This document shows, one piece after another, positions 10,365-21,110 of a stretch of DNA of 64,000 nucleotides. Every line of letters begins with the position of its first letter. The first letter of the stretch is position 1. Made by a program: the position numbers and the translations under genes. The notes under the pieces are model-generated. The model worked only from the letters and a program-made list of their open reading frames with translations, did not search any database and was not told the DNA's origin. This stretch comes from Coriolopsis trogii (Eukaryota; Basidiomycota; Agaricomycetes; Polyporales; Polyporaceae): NCBI GenBank assembly GCA_020543525.1, contig JAHYIO010000031.1:1302001-1366000 (forward strand). Reading direction: 5' to 3'.

Positions 10365-12951
10365 ATGGTCACCACCTTACATAGTCGCAAGCTCCATTGA
10401 CCTCCGTGGCTGAGGGACGTCTTTGCTCTCTTCCTGGATGAGATCCTCGCCTTCCACGAATCTATGAAGTCAACAGGCATCCCAAGGTCCCTTCTAGCAA
10501 ATGACACCGCAAGATCTATGTATATCTATGCGACACCGATCTTGATGCTATGGAGTCCTTCAACAAGTTCGTTACGGAGATGCTGTTCCCTGAGGGCTCT
10601 GATGCAGGTGTACGGCGAGTGGGTGCGTCCTTCCGTCTCTTGCTCACTTTTCACAGGCTTCCTGGTCTTGCAACCCGGCGACTATCTATTCGCCCGAGAT
10701 TCCCATGGTTCCGGCTGACCCCAGGACAACATTCTTCAAGTGTGGCTGCCATCCAGGTACTCATGGCGCGCTAAGTCTATCTCTGTCCTAGTACTTAAGT
10801 TCTTCTAGGAACACCTTCACGGATTTGCAAACCGAGGCAATCAAAGCTGCTCAGGCTGCTGCCCTCGGCGAACGGGAACTCCGGATGACGGAGAAAGCCT
10901 CCAAGGTCGGGGGTGTATATATTGGCGGGGTCACATGGAAATGAGACGATCTGGCTGTCAATGTCGAGACTTCCCCCTGCTGCTACACCCTTGGCCCGTC
11001 TTATCAGGCTCTGCACAACTTGGTAGGGCCAAGCGTAGGGGCAAAAATAGGTATGGGTGACGAGCCCAGCGACCATCTGCTATTGCACTCACAAATCATC
11101 AAGGTGGGATATACCATTCGCTTCAATCCTGCTTCCTCGCCTTCATCTGTTTCATTCAAAGTGGCTGCACCCCTCATGATCAATGCACTTGAAGCAGGCT
11201 CCGACGAGCTGTCTTTAGCAGTGCGTCGGCAAGCTGAACTGACTAACATTCCCCATCTGGGTTACAAAGGGAACTATGCATTCCCTACAATGCAGCTTAA
11301 TATTTCCTCTACCAAATCAGCAAATGCCGTCATAGGTGAGTGCCGATCCATATGCAATAAATCTGACTGACTGACCTGCAAGAATAAGCTCCCACGTTAA
11401 AGAGTGAACTCGGCAGTTTCGGTGGAAAACACAAGGACCAGAGGGACTCCACAGGTGGCGCAACGTGCATGATTGCATGCAGCGACTTGCATCCAGGGGA
11501 TCATCCTGGGTACTTCATGATCACTGAACTTGGTGTGGCCATGAGTGAGATTGCAAAATGTTTCGCTCACTCCCATCATTGCATATATACCTAAGTGGTT
11601 TGCTATGTAGTCTGCAAGCGTCACAAAGCGCTGTGGTATATTGCCTTCATTGCCTCACATCTTTCTATCTCTTGTGATGGTTTACTAATTTTATGACTGC
11701 AGTGCTCGAAGGTCTTGCCATCGTCTGCTTCTGTGGCTTGCAATGGCACGGAGGTTTCCCACCTACTTCTCCGTCCGGAACTGAACTGATGCCTTGGTCC
11801 TACCGATTTGTGGTCGTGTGCTACCCTCCCCGAGTGATGTTGGATGGATCCACATCGCTGGCATACGCTGCACTTCCCGGCGGGCGATTCTTCAATGTTC
11901 CTCCCGAGTTCACTGATCCCATGTGAGTCCTCTTTTGCTATCATAGCATATTTGCCACTCATTGTGAGGCTACTACACCAGCCTTGATAATGCTACTATC
12001 GAAACAAATGTGGCAAACTGGGTGACATTGGGCTACTATCTCACCACTCCATCAGCATATCTCGATCACTTGTATCGCTTCATGTGTCAGTTTGCTCATC
12101 ACATCTCCCGCCAAGTACCATCACAAGCAAGGATTCAAGTGGACTTCAACAAACTACATGAGTCTTTCTCGCTCATTGACGATGACGACCAACAGATTCA
12201 ACCAAGAGTTTGGGAACTCCACCCCGGATCAACACAATCTTCCCCAGAGTTTCATTGCACGAGAGCGACGGCAGCCCAAGCGTGGACAGAGCACAAGGCT
12301 CTCTATGGGAAGTTCATCCCTTATGTTATTTATCTAATGCGCCAAGATCAAGGTGAGTCTTTGTGTGCGTACACTAGAGGTTTATATATATACCATTGGT
12401 CCTTGATTCAGCGCAGTCTGGGCATATGCAGCGGCACTGCAGCTCAATGAGGACACGTTGGTCCAAGAAACGCAAGCATCACACAACCGGTCAGATTCTC
12501 AGGTGCATTTGTCCCACATATGCTCTTGCTGACGTCTGTGACCTTTCTAGACGCTGAGCTTGTGGAAGGAAGTCACCCACAAGTTACGTGCAGTTGTTGT
12601 AGCCATTCGACCAGTCAGTCTTCATCTCCCCTCGCCAGTCCATGCATGCACTGAGCTTTTTAGCAGGAGGAGCAGAGCATGAAGAGTTTGCTGCCAGGTA
12701 CAAAGCCGATGACGATGATGAGGTTGTTGCATCATTTGCTTCCCCCGGTCCTGCAGACAATACAGATTACGCACCTCCTGGTAAGCAACCTCCAGAACAA
12801 TATATGGGAACTGGTTCATTGACCCATTGTAGCCTCACCGCACAAGCGGGCAAGACTCGAACCAACCACCAGGGACCCACAAGTGCAACAGAGTGTTCGA
12901 TTGGCACCCTCTAAGGGATTGTCTCGCCGTCTTCTGAGAGCTCGTGGTTAG
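10365..12951 (+). pseudogene. TET/JBP-like 2OG-Fe(II) dioxygenase gene, catalytic core intact, 5' part damaged
   Basis: The core exons splice cleanly in phase: one ending at 11335, then 11389-11544, 11703-11922 and 11982-12352 (introns 53, 158 and 59 bp). They encode LGYKGNYAFPTMQLN, GSFGGKHKDQRDSTGG, HPGYFMITELGVA, IVCFCGLQWHGGFPP and SYRFVVVCYPPRVM. This is the double-stranded beta-helix pattern of TET/JBP enzymes: HxD (His 11430-11432, Asp 11436-11438), distal His (11747-11749) and the 2-oxoglutarate-binding Arg (11804-11806). Such enzymes oxidise methylated pyrimidines in DNA; Agaricomycetes carry expanded, transposon-linked sets. Later exons (VWAYAAALQLNEDTLVQE, LSLWKEVTHKLRAVV) lead to a Lys/Arg-rich tail that could be a nuclear signal, ending at TAG 12949-12951. 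The N-terminal region (IPRSLLANDTAR, LQPGDYLFARD) has TGA stops at 10398-10400 and 10942-10944 and a frameshift near 10510, so the full-length protein is unlikely to be made. Confidence 0.7.
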
Positions 12952-12989
12952 TAGTCCATTGAATCTAAGTAGCTCACGTGATGTTGAGC

Positions 12990-15538
12990 GAGCAAGTTGA
13001 ACAGACTCGTTGTCGTTGTCATCGTTGTCGGCATCGTCATCTTCCGATAAGGAATTCGATCCGACTCCTCAATTTGCTTCATTGCGGCAACGATGGCCTG
13101 AGCCCTGTTGTAATGATTATAAAGGTTTGATACCGGGTTTGTTACAAAGGATGCATCTTGCTGAACTTTTTCTAAATCACAGAGCGTGAGCACTGGAGTG
13201 ACGGCAACAACGCGATGATGACCAAATCATTGGACAAGAGGATGGAAATTGACCTACCGCTATGTGGTACATTCTTACCTGGCTCTTTCAACGCTGGCAA
13301 CATTCTTGACATTGTTTGTCTGCAGCAGGTACACCTTTGCAGGTGAACGGAGATAACGACTGCATGGAATATGTCAGAGAACCTCATAGTATGTCTTTGC
13401 GCAGTTGTGCCTCCTCTGTACCTGAAGGGCTCATTATTTCATGTGGTCGCAGGCTCCGATTCACTTACTCCCCAGGGCAACCTCACCCCACAGGAGCCCT
13501 CTCCTCCAACTATAAGACAACCACATATGTTCATGACTGCTTGCTGTGAAAATGTGCTCATTCTGTGACTGTTCTAGCATTTCAGAACGTCTTGGACATA
13601 TTCTCGATCTCTCAGCTGTGTGCCAGCCTAGAATCCTACAAGCAGATGGCACGTCTCATTGCGCAAGAGTCACAACTAGCTTCTGCTGCAGACTCAAAGC
13701 TAGATATGTTTGTTTCTGCCTTCAAAAAGCCCACATTCAATGTCAGTATAGCGTCTGCTATTCGGGACATGTGGCCATCGTATCACATTCTCGCGGAGCG
13801 GAGCGACTTGTTTGGTCTCCGCCTTGCCACCTATCGCCATCGGCTCATGCTCTGTAACGCGTCAGCCTGGTACTGGCTTATTGAAGCGTGTGGTGCTTGT
13901 ATCCGAGACATCATCGCCTCCTTGATTGCGCAGCAGATCCCCACAGCAGAACCAGATTGGTTGTTCCACCTCACTCAGGATGTGTACACCAACATCAGCA
14001 AACGGCACAAGGGTGTATATCAGGCAGGAGATTACTTCATGCACCTCCATGGCCAGGATCTGCCCGGTGAGACTCCCCAACCTTGCAAAGCTGATAAGAA
14101 GTGCACAGATCGGGTCGTGGCATGCGTAACCAGACTCATCCTTGGGTGGCTGGGGCTCCCGAACAACACGGAGCTGCTTTCTGCCTATTTTGTGCTCTAT
14201 CTGGTTGCAACGTTCCAAAATGTTGATGTCCTCCTGCTTCCTGGGATATGGAAGACGTATCGCTCTGTCAAAGTCAGCATCCTTGGTGTCAAGAAAAATG
14301 TGTCGGCCCTCAACATCGCAATGTTGGAACCATTTGTGAGGGCCATACACACCCTGCCGCTCGCTAATGCGGGCTCCGTTGAGTCGCAGGTTCTCCTCAA
14401 GATCTCGGGCTGTATACGACTATGCCTCCCAGTGGTGCACATCTGGCATCACGAGTTTATGGGCGATCTACTTAGGGGACGGCTCCCGTCTGGTTCAAAT
14501 GTTCTCTATCATTCAGCCTCATCCACTCCTCCATCCAATCTGCCATCCCGCACGTCATCTGCTCAACAATCATCGCCTCCTCTGCCCTCCGAGCCTCTTC
14601 TCTTCAATATTAACAGCGGCCCAACCCGCCAAGGACTTGGTCTCAAGTGTCTGCTCGCTTTCGTTCAGGATCTCTTGCCTATTGCACGCGGCGGGGCAAA
14701 TTCAGCTCCGAATGCTCTCCAGGCTGCGGTGCTGCATGACCCCAATTTCTTCTCTCCTTTTCGAGAACTGGCTCCCTGCCGCCAAAAGGTCACCTCGCCT
14801 GCAGGGCCATTCCATCAACTTGATGCCCCAGGCGCATTCTCTAGCTGGGCCATCGTCCAGGCGCTGATATTCCGCTCTGAGATTTTACGCACGTGGACCC
14901 ACGGCTACTTTCCTGAGTACAGCACCTGGGAAACCTTCCTCGACGAAAATGGTCTCAATTGCGAGGATCCTGAATCAGTCAAGTGATTCTTTCCCATGGA
15001 CAACTACGGGTCTCCTTGTGCACAATGCGCCCAAGGATGGGTCCATGTGCCCGACTACTTCAATGTATATGAAGCGCGATGGCGAGATCTCGTAAACGGT
15101 TATGGATCAAATCTGGTTCCCTTCGAAGCATTCTTCCACTGGTGTCTTGGCAAGAAAGTTGTTGGTTATGACCACAATGGCCGTCCGAGATTCACTCACT
15201 TCCAGAACATCCCGCTGCTTGGCAAGCTCGCAGCATACCTCCTTACAGCCGACCTTGCCTACACCGGTAAAGTTTCATTCCCAACTGTCGTGGAGGTCGC
15301 CCGCGTAGTGCACCACAACAGGTTGGGCTCGCTCCAAGGCCTTTACCTCGCCCATCAGACTTCACAGAAGAGAGCGTTGGAGCAAGAAGTGGTCGAGGCG
15401 TTCACCCGCGTCTACAACTACCTCTTGTCAAATTTGGACAAGCATGATAGGCAGCTCATGGTCTTCGATCCCATTATGGTGGAGCATTTGCTTTGCAAAT
15501 TTCACTGCATGAAGTATATAAGGGCTAAGCTGGGTTAA
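12990..15538 (+). pseudogene. Large unrecognised gene downstream of the TET/JBP gene, one in-frame stop
   Basis: From 13,565 to 15,538 the plus strand is a single frame of about 656 codons broken only by TGA at 14984-14986, between ESVK and FFPMDNYGSP. TGG or CGA to TGA would explain it. Upstream exons are likely at about 13,010-13,183 (Ser-rich, then DPTPQFASLRQRWPE, donor GTGAGC at 13184) and around 13,452-13,508, with the acceptor TTCTAG ending near 13577. The protein is mostly helical and hydrophobic-patterned, with Trp/His-rich segments (HIWHHEFMGDLLRG), a Ser/Pro linker (14,515-14,600) and a CxxC pair (SPCAQCAQGW, 15,010). I do not recognise the family. It sits about 40 bp beyond the dioxygenase gene on the same strand, so the two may travel together. 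A weakly similar reading (ACG...SLI...VDAHIA) follows the second dioxygenase relic at 28.2 kb. Confidence 0.55.
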
Positions 15539-16079
15539 GGAGGAGGCAAGGAGGAATCTTGGATGTTCGTGGAGGTCGGATGCGCTGCTACCTATATTGG
15601 AAGTCTTGCTCTGTATTGCATAAGTCCTTGAATTGTTGTCGAACATTAGTCTGTGAAGAATGGGTGGTCGAAGCCATGCATGCACCCACAGTTGAGAGTG
15701 AACATTCCACTCTCAAACATATGCCCACTCGAGAGTGACTCCCAGTCTCCATCGAGTCTGTGAGCGCTCCTGAAGGCAAATTCGAAGTTGAGTGTTGTGT
15801 CCGTGACTACATAGTACTACGGCTGGCAGGCCTGTCATGTGTGCACGTTGTCCTCTGGGCTCTCGGCCTCCTATCCTCTCAGCGACCAGCTCCCACTGAT
15901 AGCCTACATCTCAGACATCTTCTCATGGTAGCTCTCTCCCGACACATGCACCACCTCCAATTTGCCTGGCTTGCTTTCTACCAATCCCTACCGCCAGCTC
16001 TGCAAATCTCTACCGCCAGCTCTGCGAACACGACCTCAGCATCCAAGATGCATTGCTTGCACCACCGCCGTATGGCTGC
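15539..16079 (+). other. Gene-poor spacer before the RAX2 C-terminal fragment
   Basis: No gene recognised. The plus strand has short open stretches (for example a Pro/Tyr-rich piece reading LLAPPPYGCWVDADTQYA near 16,050-16,110), with a small tandem duplication of CTACCGCCAGCTCTGC-type sequence at 15,988-16,025. The missing middle third of RAX2 would be expected here if only an inversion had occurred, but I see no convincing RAX2 sequence. The segment must therefore have been deleted or replaced. Confidence 0.4.
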
Positions 16080-17625
16080 TGGGTAGATGCCGACACCCAA
16101 TATGCTCAGACTTCAAGTGCGATACCATCGCCGTCGCTGTGCTCACCCCGCTCCCCAGTTCCCCTCCTGCTCTGGCCCCAGCCGTTCTCACTACTAGCAG
16201 GACCTGTGTGCAGAACATCGCGATATACGATGAGGACAGCAAGGCGGTCATGGCACTCAGGGGAAACCAGCCGAGCGGGACGGTCCGCACGCTTCTGAGA
16301 ACGTCAAGGGCGACCACCTGTTTGTTGGGGGTGAGTTCTCAATAGAGGGCCTTGATACATTGGCCTTCGCAATCTACAACCTCACGAACCAGCGCTGGGA
16401 CATGTCTGGGGTCAACCCACTCTCGGCGAGCGATGGGTCGAGCATGCTCGTGAGGTTGATCACGGAGTCCTCGAAGGACGACAAGATGGTGGTCGTCACT
16501 GGGTCGTTTGCTGGTTCGACGCATTGCCACGCCATCCGCTTGGTCACGGTTGATATGAGAGTGTGGACTGCACTTGGAAATGGCATCCAGGGCGACGTCT
16601 CTGCCATCGTGTATGCTGAGGTGAGAGATTAGGTGCCTCGTAAACTGATGGTTCCGTTCTGACGTGCTGATATGATTGGGCAGTCGGATTCTCTCATTGT
16701 TGGGGGCTCTGTGCTCTGTGGCCCTTGCAGACAGCACGCCTGCAAATATTGCTACCTATTCAATTTCGAACAACACTTGGTCTGCTGTTGGAGATGGCAC
16801 GAGCCTTCTGGGACCTGTAACGGCTATAGAGGTCAACAACGGCAACAACAGTAGCGTCTTCGGCGCTGGCTGGTGAGTTGGGCATCTTTCAAGGTCAAAT
16901 GCCCAATGCTGATGTTGCTATAGTAGCACCGATGAGTCATCGTCGTTCCTGTACTTCTGGGATGACCGGTCATGGCATTTAGTCGGTGAGTAACCTGGTA
17001 GCATGTTGTTTACCTAGGTGGCATGCCCCTCCAGAACACGCATGATGGCAATGGTGTAATTGAACTTGACCACATCTTGATGGTGTCCGGCACGCTCTTG
17101 GACTCGTCGTTCCACAACGCCTCTTCTGCACTCTTCAATGGCCAGACGTTCATCCCCTACATTGTCTTGACCTCTCCACCGGCGTCGTCATCGTAATCTC
17201 CATCGCCATGGCCGCAGGTATTGTCTTCCTCCTCACCCTGATTGAGATGCTCTGGACGCTCTTCGCATGGCGGAGCTCTGCCATGTTGACGGCTGGAGAC
17301 ATGGACGCTGATGACGACTGGACCCACCCGCCCGTCGTCGCTGCTCGAGCACATCAACACCGCGACACGCCCCACGATCCTTGGCAGTCCATATGGCCTA
17401 ACTTCGAGAAGGAATAGGGTTTTGCTGCCATGGGTGCTGCGAGTGTGGAGCTGCGGCCCAACGACAATTTGTTCACAGGTCCCGATGTGAGCAACTGCAT
17501 CCGGGCGGAGATGCTTTCGGACGTGCTCAGGGCAGGAGCAGAGCAGGTCGTATGCCCAGTACTCGTTCGATGGGAAGGGCAAGGGTGATCTTCTGTTGAG
17601 AGCTGGTCGAGGAGAACCTCGACTT
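16080..17625 (+). pseudogene. RAX2: RAX2 C-terminal part, broken
   Basis: The plus strand reads VLTPLPSSPPALAPAVL, QNIAIYDEDSKAVMALRGNQ, GDHLFVGGEFSIEGLDTL, NLTNQRWDMSGVNPL, WTALGNGIQGDVSAIVYAE, TPANIATYSISNNTWSAVGD and VTAIEVNNGNNSSVFGAG. LMVSGTLLDSSFHNASSALF, NGQTFIPYIV and a membrane helix IAMAAGIVFLLTLIEMLWTL (about 17,205-17,265) follow. This is the propeller-transmembrane arrangement of Rax2. The cytosolic end is recognisable in another frame (SLLEHINTATRPTILGSPYG, YSFDGKGKGDLLL, 17,335-17,600). Several frameshifts are present (near 16,290, 16,690, 17,190, 17,330). The N-terminal half is on the minus strand at 9192-8390 and the central part is missing. An RPB1 fragment follows within tens of bases on the same strand. 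Confidence 0.85.
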
Positions 17626-18591
17626 TATGACCTCAACGAGAACGCTGTACCTTTCTATCTACCTGCTGCCCGAAATCACAGTTACCTCACAAAGAATGCG
17701 CAGCAGGATTTGGCCTTCACATCTCTCTGGATGTTACCACTGCGGTAGAGATATGGTACGACCCCGATCCCAGTTCCGCCACCATCGCTGACGATGAAGA
17801 TTTCGTTCACACCAGCTTTGCGAGAGGACGTACTCAAACAGCTGTGCGGAGATCTTCGGCGTACTGAGTATCAAGGCGGCGTGTGCTGCAATTGTGAAGG
17901 AGCTCCACGATGTCATCGACTTCGATGGTTCCTATGTGAACTACCGACACCTCACACTGCTCTGTAACCTGATGATGCATCGGGCGACCATCATGGCCAT
18001 CACATGTCATGCCGTCAAGCGCACGGATACGGGCGCGCTCATGCGCTGTTTGTTCGAGGAGATGGTCGAAAACCTCATGGAGGCTGTGGCTGTTGGAGGG
18101 AAGGACGACTGTTGTGGCATTGCGGAGAATATCCTTTTTGGACAATGACGTGGATGAGGACAGGGATGTTCGACATCGCACTCAACATCAATGTGCTCAA
18201 GGATGTTATCATCCCCCACCTCGCCCCACCCTTGCACAGTCGCGCCCATGGGCACCTCACCGTACGCGAGGTTGCCGTTCTACCATCACACTCGGAATAT
18301 GGCAACGTCTCCAACGCTGAACCTTACGTCGCCAGGCTACTCGCCTAGGAGTCCAGAATCCTGGCCAACATCCTGTCATTCTCACCCACATTACCATGTT
18401 ACAGTCCCCAGTCCCTGTCGTTCGGCCCAACTTCGCTGCGCTATTCGCCAACGAGTCCATCGTTCAGTCCCACTTCATTGCAGTACTTGCTCACGTTGCC
18501 TGTGCAAATATCGCTGATGTCTCCGAAGTACCTCGGCTACACCCCCCGCTCCGCCAAATGACTGAGAGTCGTATACCCTATTGCCTCCTAT
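17626..18591 (+). pseudogene. RPB1: RPB1 (largest RNA polymerase II subunit) C-terminal fragment with CTD heptads
   Basis: Recognisable blocks in RPB1 order are TLYLSIYLLPEI (17,640), [20 protein letters not shown] (17,740-17,805), [20 protein letters not shown] (17,820-17,880) and [19 protein letters not shown] (17,897-17,955). After them come [34 protein letters not shown] and FDIALNINVLKDVI (18,030-18,215). From about 18,365 to 18,575 one frame carries degenerate CTD heptads ([28 protein letters not shown]). Between DEDFVHT and ERTYSNS roughly 130 residues of normal RPB1 are missing, and frames change several times. It lacks everything N-terminal of roughly the last third of the protein. 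An intact copy must exist elsewhere, since RPB1 is essential. The junction with the RAX2 relic is abrupt. Confidence 0.85.
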
Positions 18592-19532
18592 AACCGCCGA
18601 ACCGCATCCTGGGGCAAACATTGAGCGTTGAGGACGCATGCTCTGTGTCTTCCATGGATCTGATAGGTTGGGGAAGGTCTGGACGGAGGATTCATGGGGC
18701 ATGTATTTGGGGTCCTGTGTATTCGATGACTAGTGCTGCTACAAGGCCTGGAGCGAGGGGCTACGCAAGATAGGGATAGCAAGAGAACAAAAATGCGATG
18801 ATAGGGAACGACGTACTAACAAATCTGCAGGATCCGCTTGGTCCGCACAAAGTTGCATATACGTACCGCCTGGCACAGAACCGCCCACTGCGGGCGAGCC
18901 TTGAGGAGTGATGGTGGGTGGTGTAGCGCCCTTGCCCTCGGAGGATGCGGACGATGTTATTACCCTCTCTTACTGGCAGGCCTTCCGACCAATGTCTCAG
19001 CGCCACCGATCCTAACAGATTCTGATGTAGCTATGCGGAGAATGAAGACACCATATTAGATAGTAGAGTAACTTCACAACAACGTAGTATACCAGGAACA
19101 GCATGCAGTAACGAGACGGATATACACTGAGCACTGAGCAGACAGACAAACTACAAATCGTGGATACAGCTCAACAGATTGGAGGTAGATTACACAGATT
19201 CAAGTAGAAAGCAGATGTTGAGACGATGCGAGGCAACTATTGTTATGCAAGACTGAGGCAGAGCAAAATGTTTCAGTATGAGGAGACGGGGATGGAGGAG
19301 CGGCTGGACGAATACGGGATATGTAGATGGCCAGACGAATGGAATTGACGACAAGACAAATAACAAGAGATTGAGTTGTGGATCCCTTGATAACGAGATG
19401 TTAACAACTCATGCAATCATCTCATGAGCTCAGGCCATACCTTCAACAAGCTTTAGGCGGTGGAAACAACGCGCTCTTCGTACAACGAATGAAGCGCAAG
19501 GCGGCAGGGGTTGAGTGGGTGGCCTCAACAAC
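18592..19532. other. No confident gene; short minus-strand coding-like piece near 18,770-18,960
   Basis: On the minus strand, 18,955-18,830 reads as a Ser/Gly/Pro-rich stretch ending GGSVPGGTYMQLCADQ, with a splice-acceptor-like CAG nearby. It may be an exon of an unidentified gene. 19,060-19,400 holds nothing I can name beyond an A/G-rich plus strand leading into the adjacent microsatellite. Confidence 0.3.
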
Positions 19533-19642
19533 AAGAGGAGGAAGAGGAGGAAGAGGAGGAAGAGGAGGAAGAGGAGGAAGAGGAGGAAGAGGAGGAAGAG
19601 GAGGAAGAGGAGGAAGAGGAGGAAGAGGAGGAAGAGGAGGAA
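19533..19642. repeat. Perfect 9-bp microsatellite (AGAGGAGGA)n, about 12 copies
   Basis: The plus strand repeats AGAGGAGGA about twelve times without visible interruption. As 9 is a multiple of 3, the plus frame reads an Arg-Gly-Gly string and the minus frame a Pro-Pro-Leu string. Its purity implies recent slippage. Confidence 0.95.
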
Positions 19643-19799
19643 AGTAGGTAGCAATGAGATGTGGACGCGTGGCGACGACCGGAGAATGCATGGCGACGAC
19701 AGGAGAAGAGGTTATGCGCGTCCACTTGCCTCGCTTGCCTGGCTGGCCTTGATCCACTGCTCCAACCTCTGTGAGCACATACTCAAGATAGTCCAGCTC

Positions 19800-20240
19800 T
19801 TTCGACATTAAGCTGTTCATAATCTACAAGTTTTTTACTGTCGCATTGAGCTCCATCACAAGGTGGTGTAGCGTGGTGACCCTTTCGCGGATTGCATCAT
19901 GATCTATTGAGGCCGTCTCCCTGTCTGGAGGAGTCGAATGGGCAAGGTTGGTGATTTCGTGGCTTTGCGGCTACGTTGCAAATCAGGCAGTTGGAGGAAT
20001 CATTAAGCTGGATGTGGCAATGAATATGGTTCAGAAGTACTCACATCATGGTGCAATGGTGCTCTGAAGGCAGAAACTGATGTGACAATGTTGGAGAGAA
20101 TAGCCGATACGTGGTGAGAGTCAAGAGCGATGATTGCAATACAGAGCACAGCCGATTGCAGTAGTGGATCTGGTATTTTCCTGATTAGAACTGGGTGCAA
20201 ATCACCCTCTATACTTTGTCAGCTTGTTGTCGGTGTTGAC
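19800..20240 (-). other. Coding-like minus-strand stretch, not recognised
   Basis: Two minus-strand pieces look coding. One, at 20,200-20,050, has a hydrophobic patch (IRKIPDPLLQSAVLCIAIIA, then LDSHHVSAILSNIVTSV). The other, at 19,920-19,800, reads DHDAIRERVTTLHHLVMELN, a TAG, then a Leu/Glu-rich piece. Splice-like signals occur between them. It may be a small gene, possibly decayed; no family is recognised. Confidence 0.3.
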
Positions 20241-20390
20241 CACCTTCCGCTTCTCATCCATGTCTGTTCCACTTGACATCAATATTGGCGATATCTCGTC
20301 TCGGAACACATTCTGCGATCTCTTCAGCCTAGTCTCTAGGTACGTGAATAAGCTTTACAACTTGGTCTTCCCCACTTCCCCACTTCCACA

Positions 20391-20960
20391 TCACACTGCT
20401 ATCCCCCGCTCCATCCTGCTGCTTTCTGGCTTTTTCCCTGTTCTATGCTGAAATCTCATAATGCACTTTGTAAACATGTGGACATTTTGTCCCTCAAATA
20501 GCTGGGTTATACTGTCATACCTATGCATGGTCAGTGGCGGATGCAGTTGCATCAACTTGTCTCTCTCTCTGAGTCGCCCATCTGGCCATTGGTCATGTTC
20601 TGTGCCCTCCCTCGTCATGGCACAGCAGGCAATGTGCAGGAGGTGCAGGTAACGGTATGTCATCTACGGTTGAATGTGCGCAGGAGTGTTCGGGAGTGTG
20701 CAGGAGTTGGTAGGCACAGTTTCACTTGGGTATTCATGGGATATACGGGTTGAACATCTGGATCGTGCGTTCTCCTTGCATGGACTATGTGGAACGCCTC
20801 TGATTGCACGAGTGCTCTACGATGTAGATGTTGTGTATGTGAACCGCTTCAACTACCCACATCTACAGGGCGTCAACCCTGGAGTACTACAGAGACCTCC
20901 ACTTATGCGTCCTCCAAGTCCACTCAAGGGTGTCGATCCCTTGTGAGTCCTGAACGCTCA
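20391..20960 (+). other. Region with short open frames, no recognised gene
   Basis: A plus-strand frame at 20,674-20,946 encodes about 90 residues (EHLDRAFSLHGLCGTPLIAR, then a Pro-rich tail) and is followed by a donor-like GTGAGT at 20,943. It may be an exon of a gene lying before the WD40 gene, but no start or partner exon is convincing. Confidence 0.25.
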
Positions 20961-21110
20961 TGTCATTCTCATGCAGAACGACACAAGCACCGATAGTTGT
21001 TTACAATACTACGCCAGAAAATAAATCAGATCCTTGAGTGGCACAGTCCTCAGTCTCTCTCCTACACCCACCATCCCAACTCCCAACTCGATAACACAGT
21101 AGTCTTTACC

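Noticed and set aside
19411..19647. Plus-strand frame ending in an Arg-Gly-Gly (RGG-box-like) string
   Set aside because: The string is produced by the pure 9-bp microsatellite. The preceding 40 residues show no conserved domain and there is no intron or promoter context.
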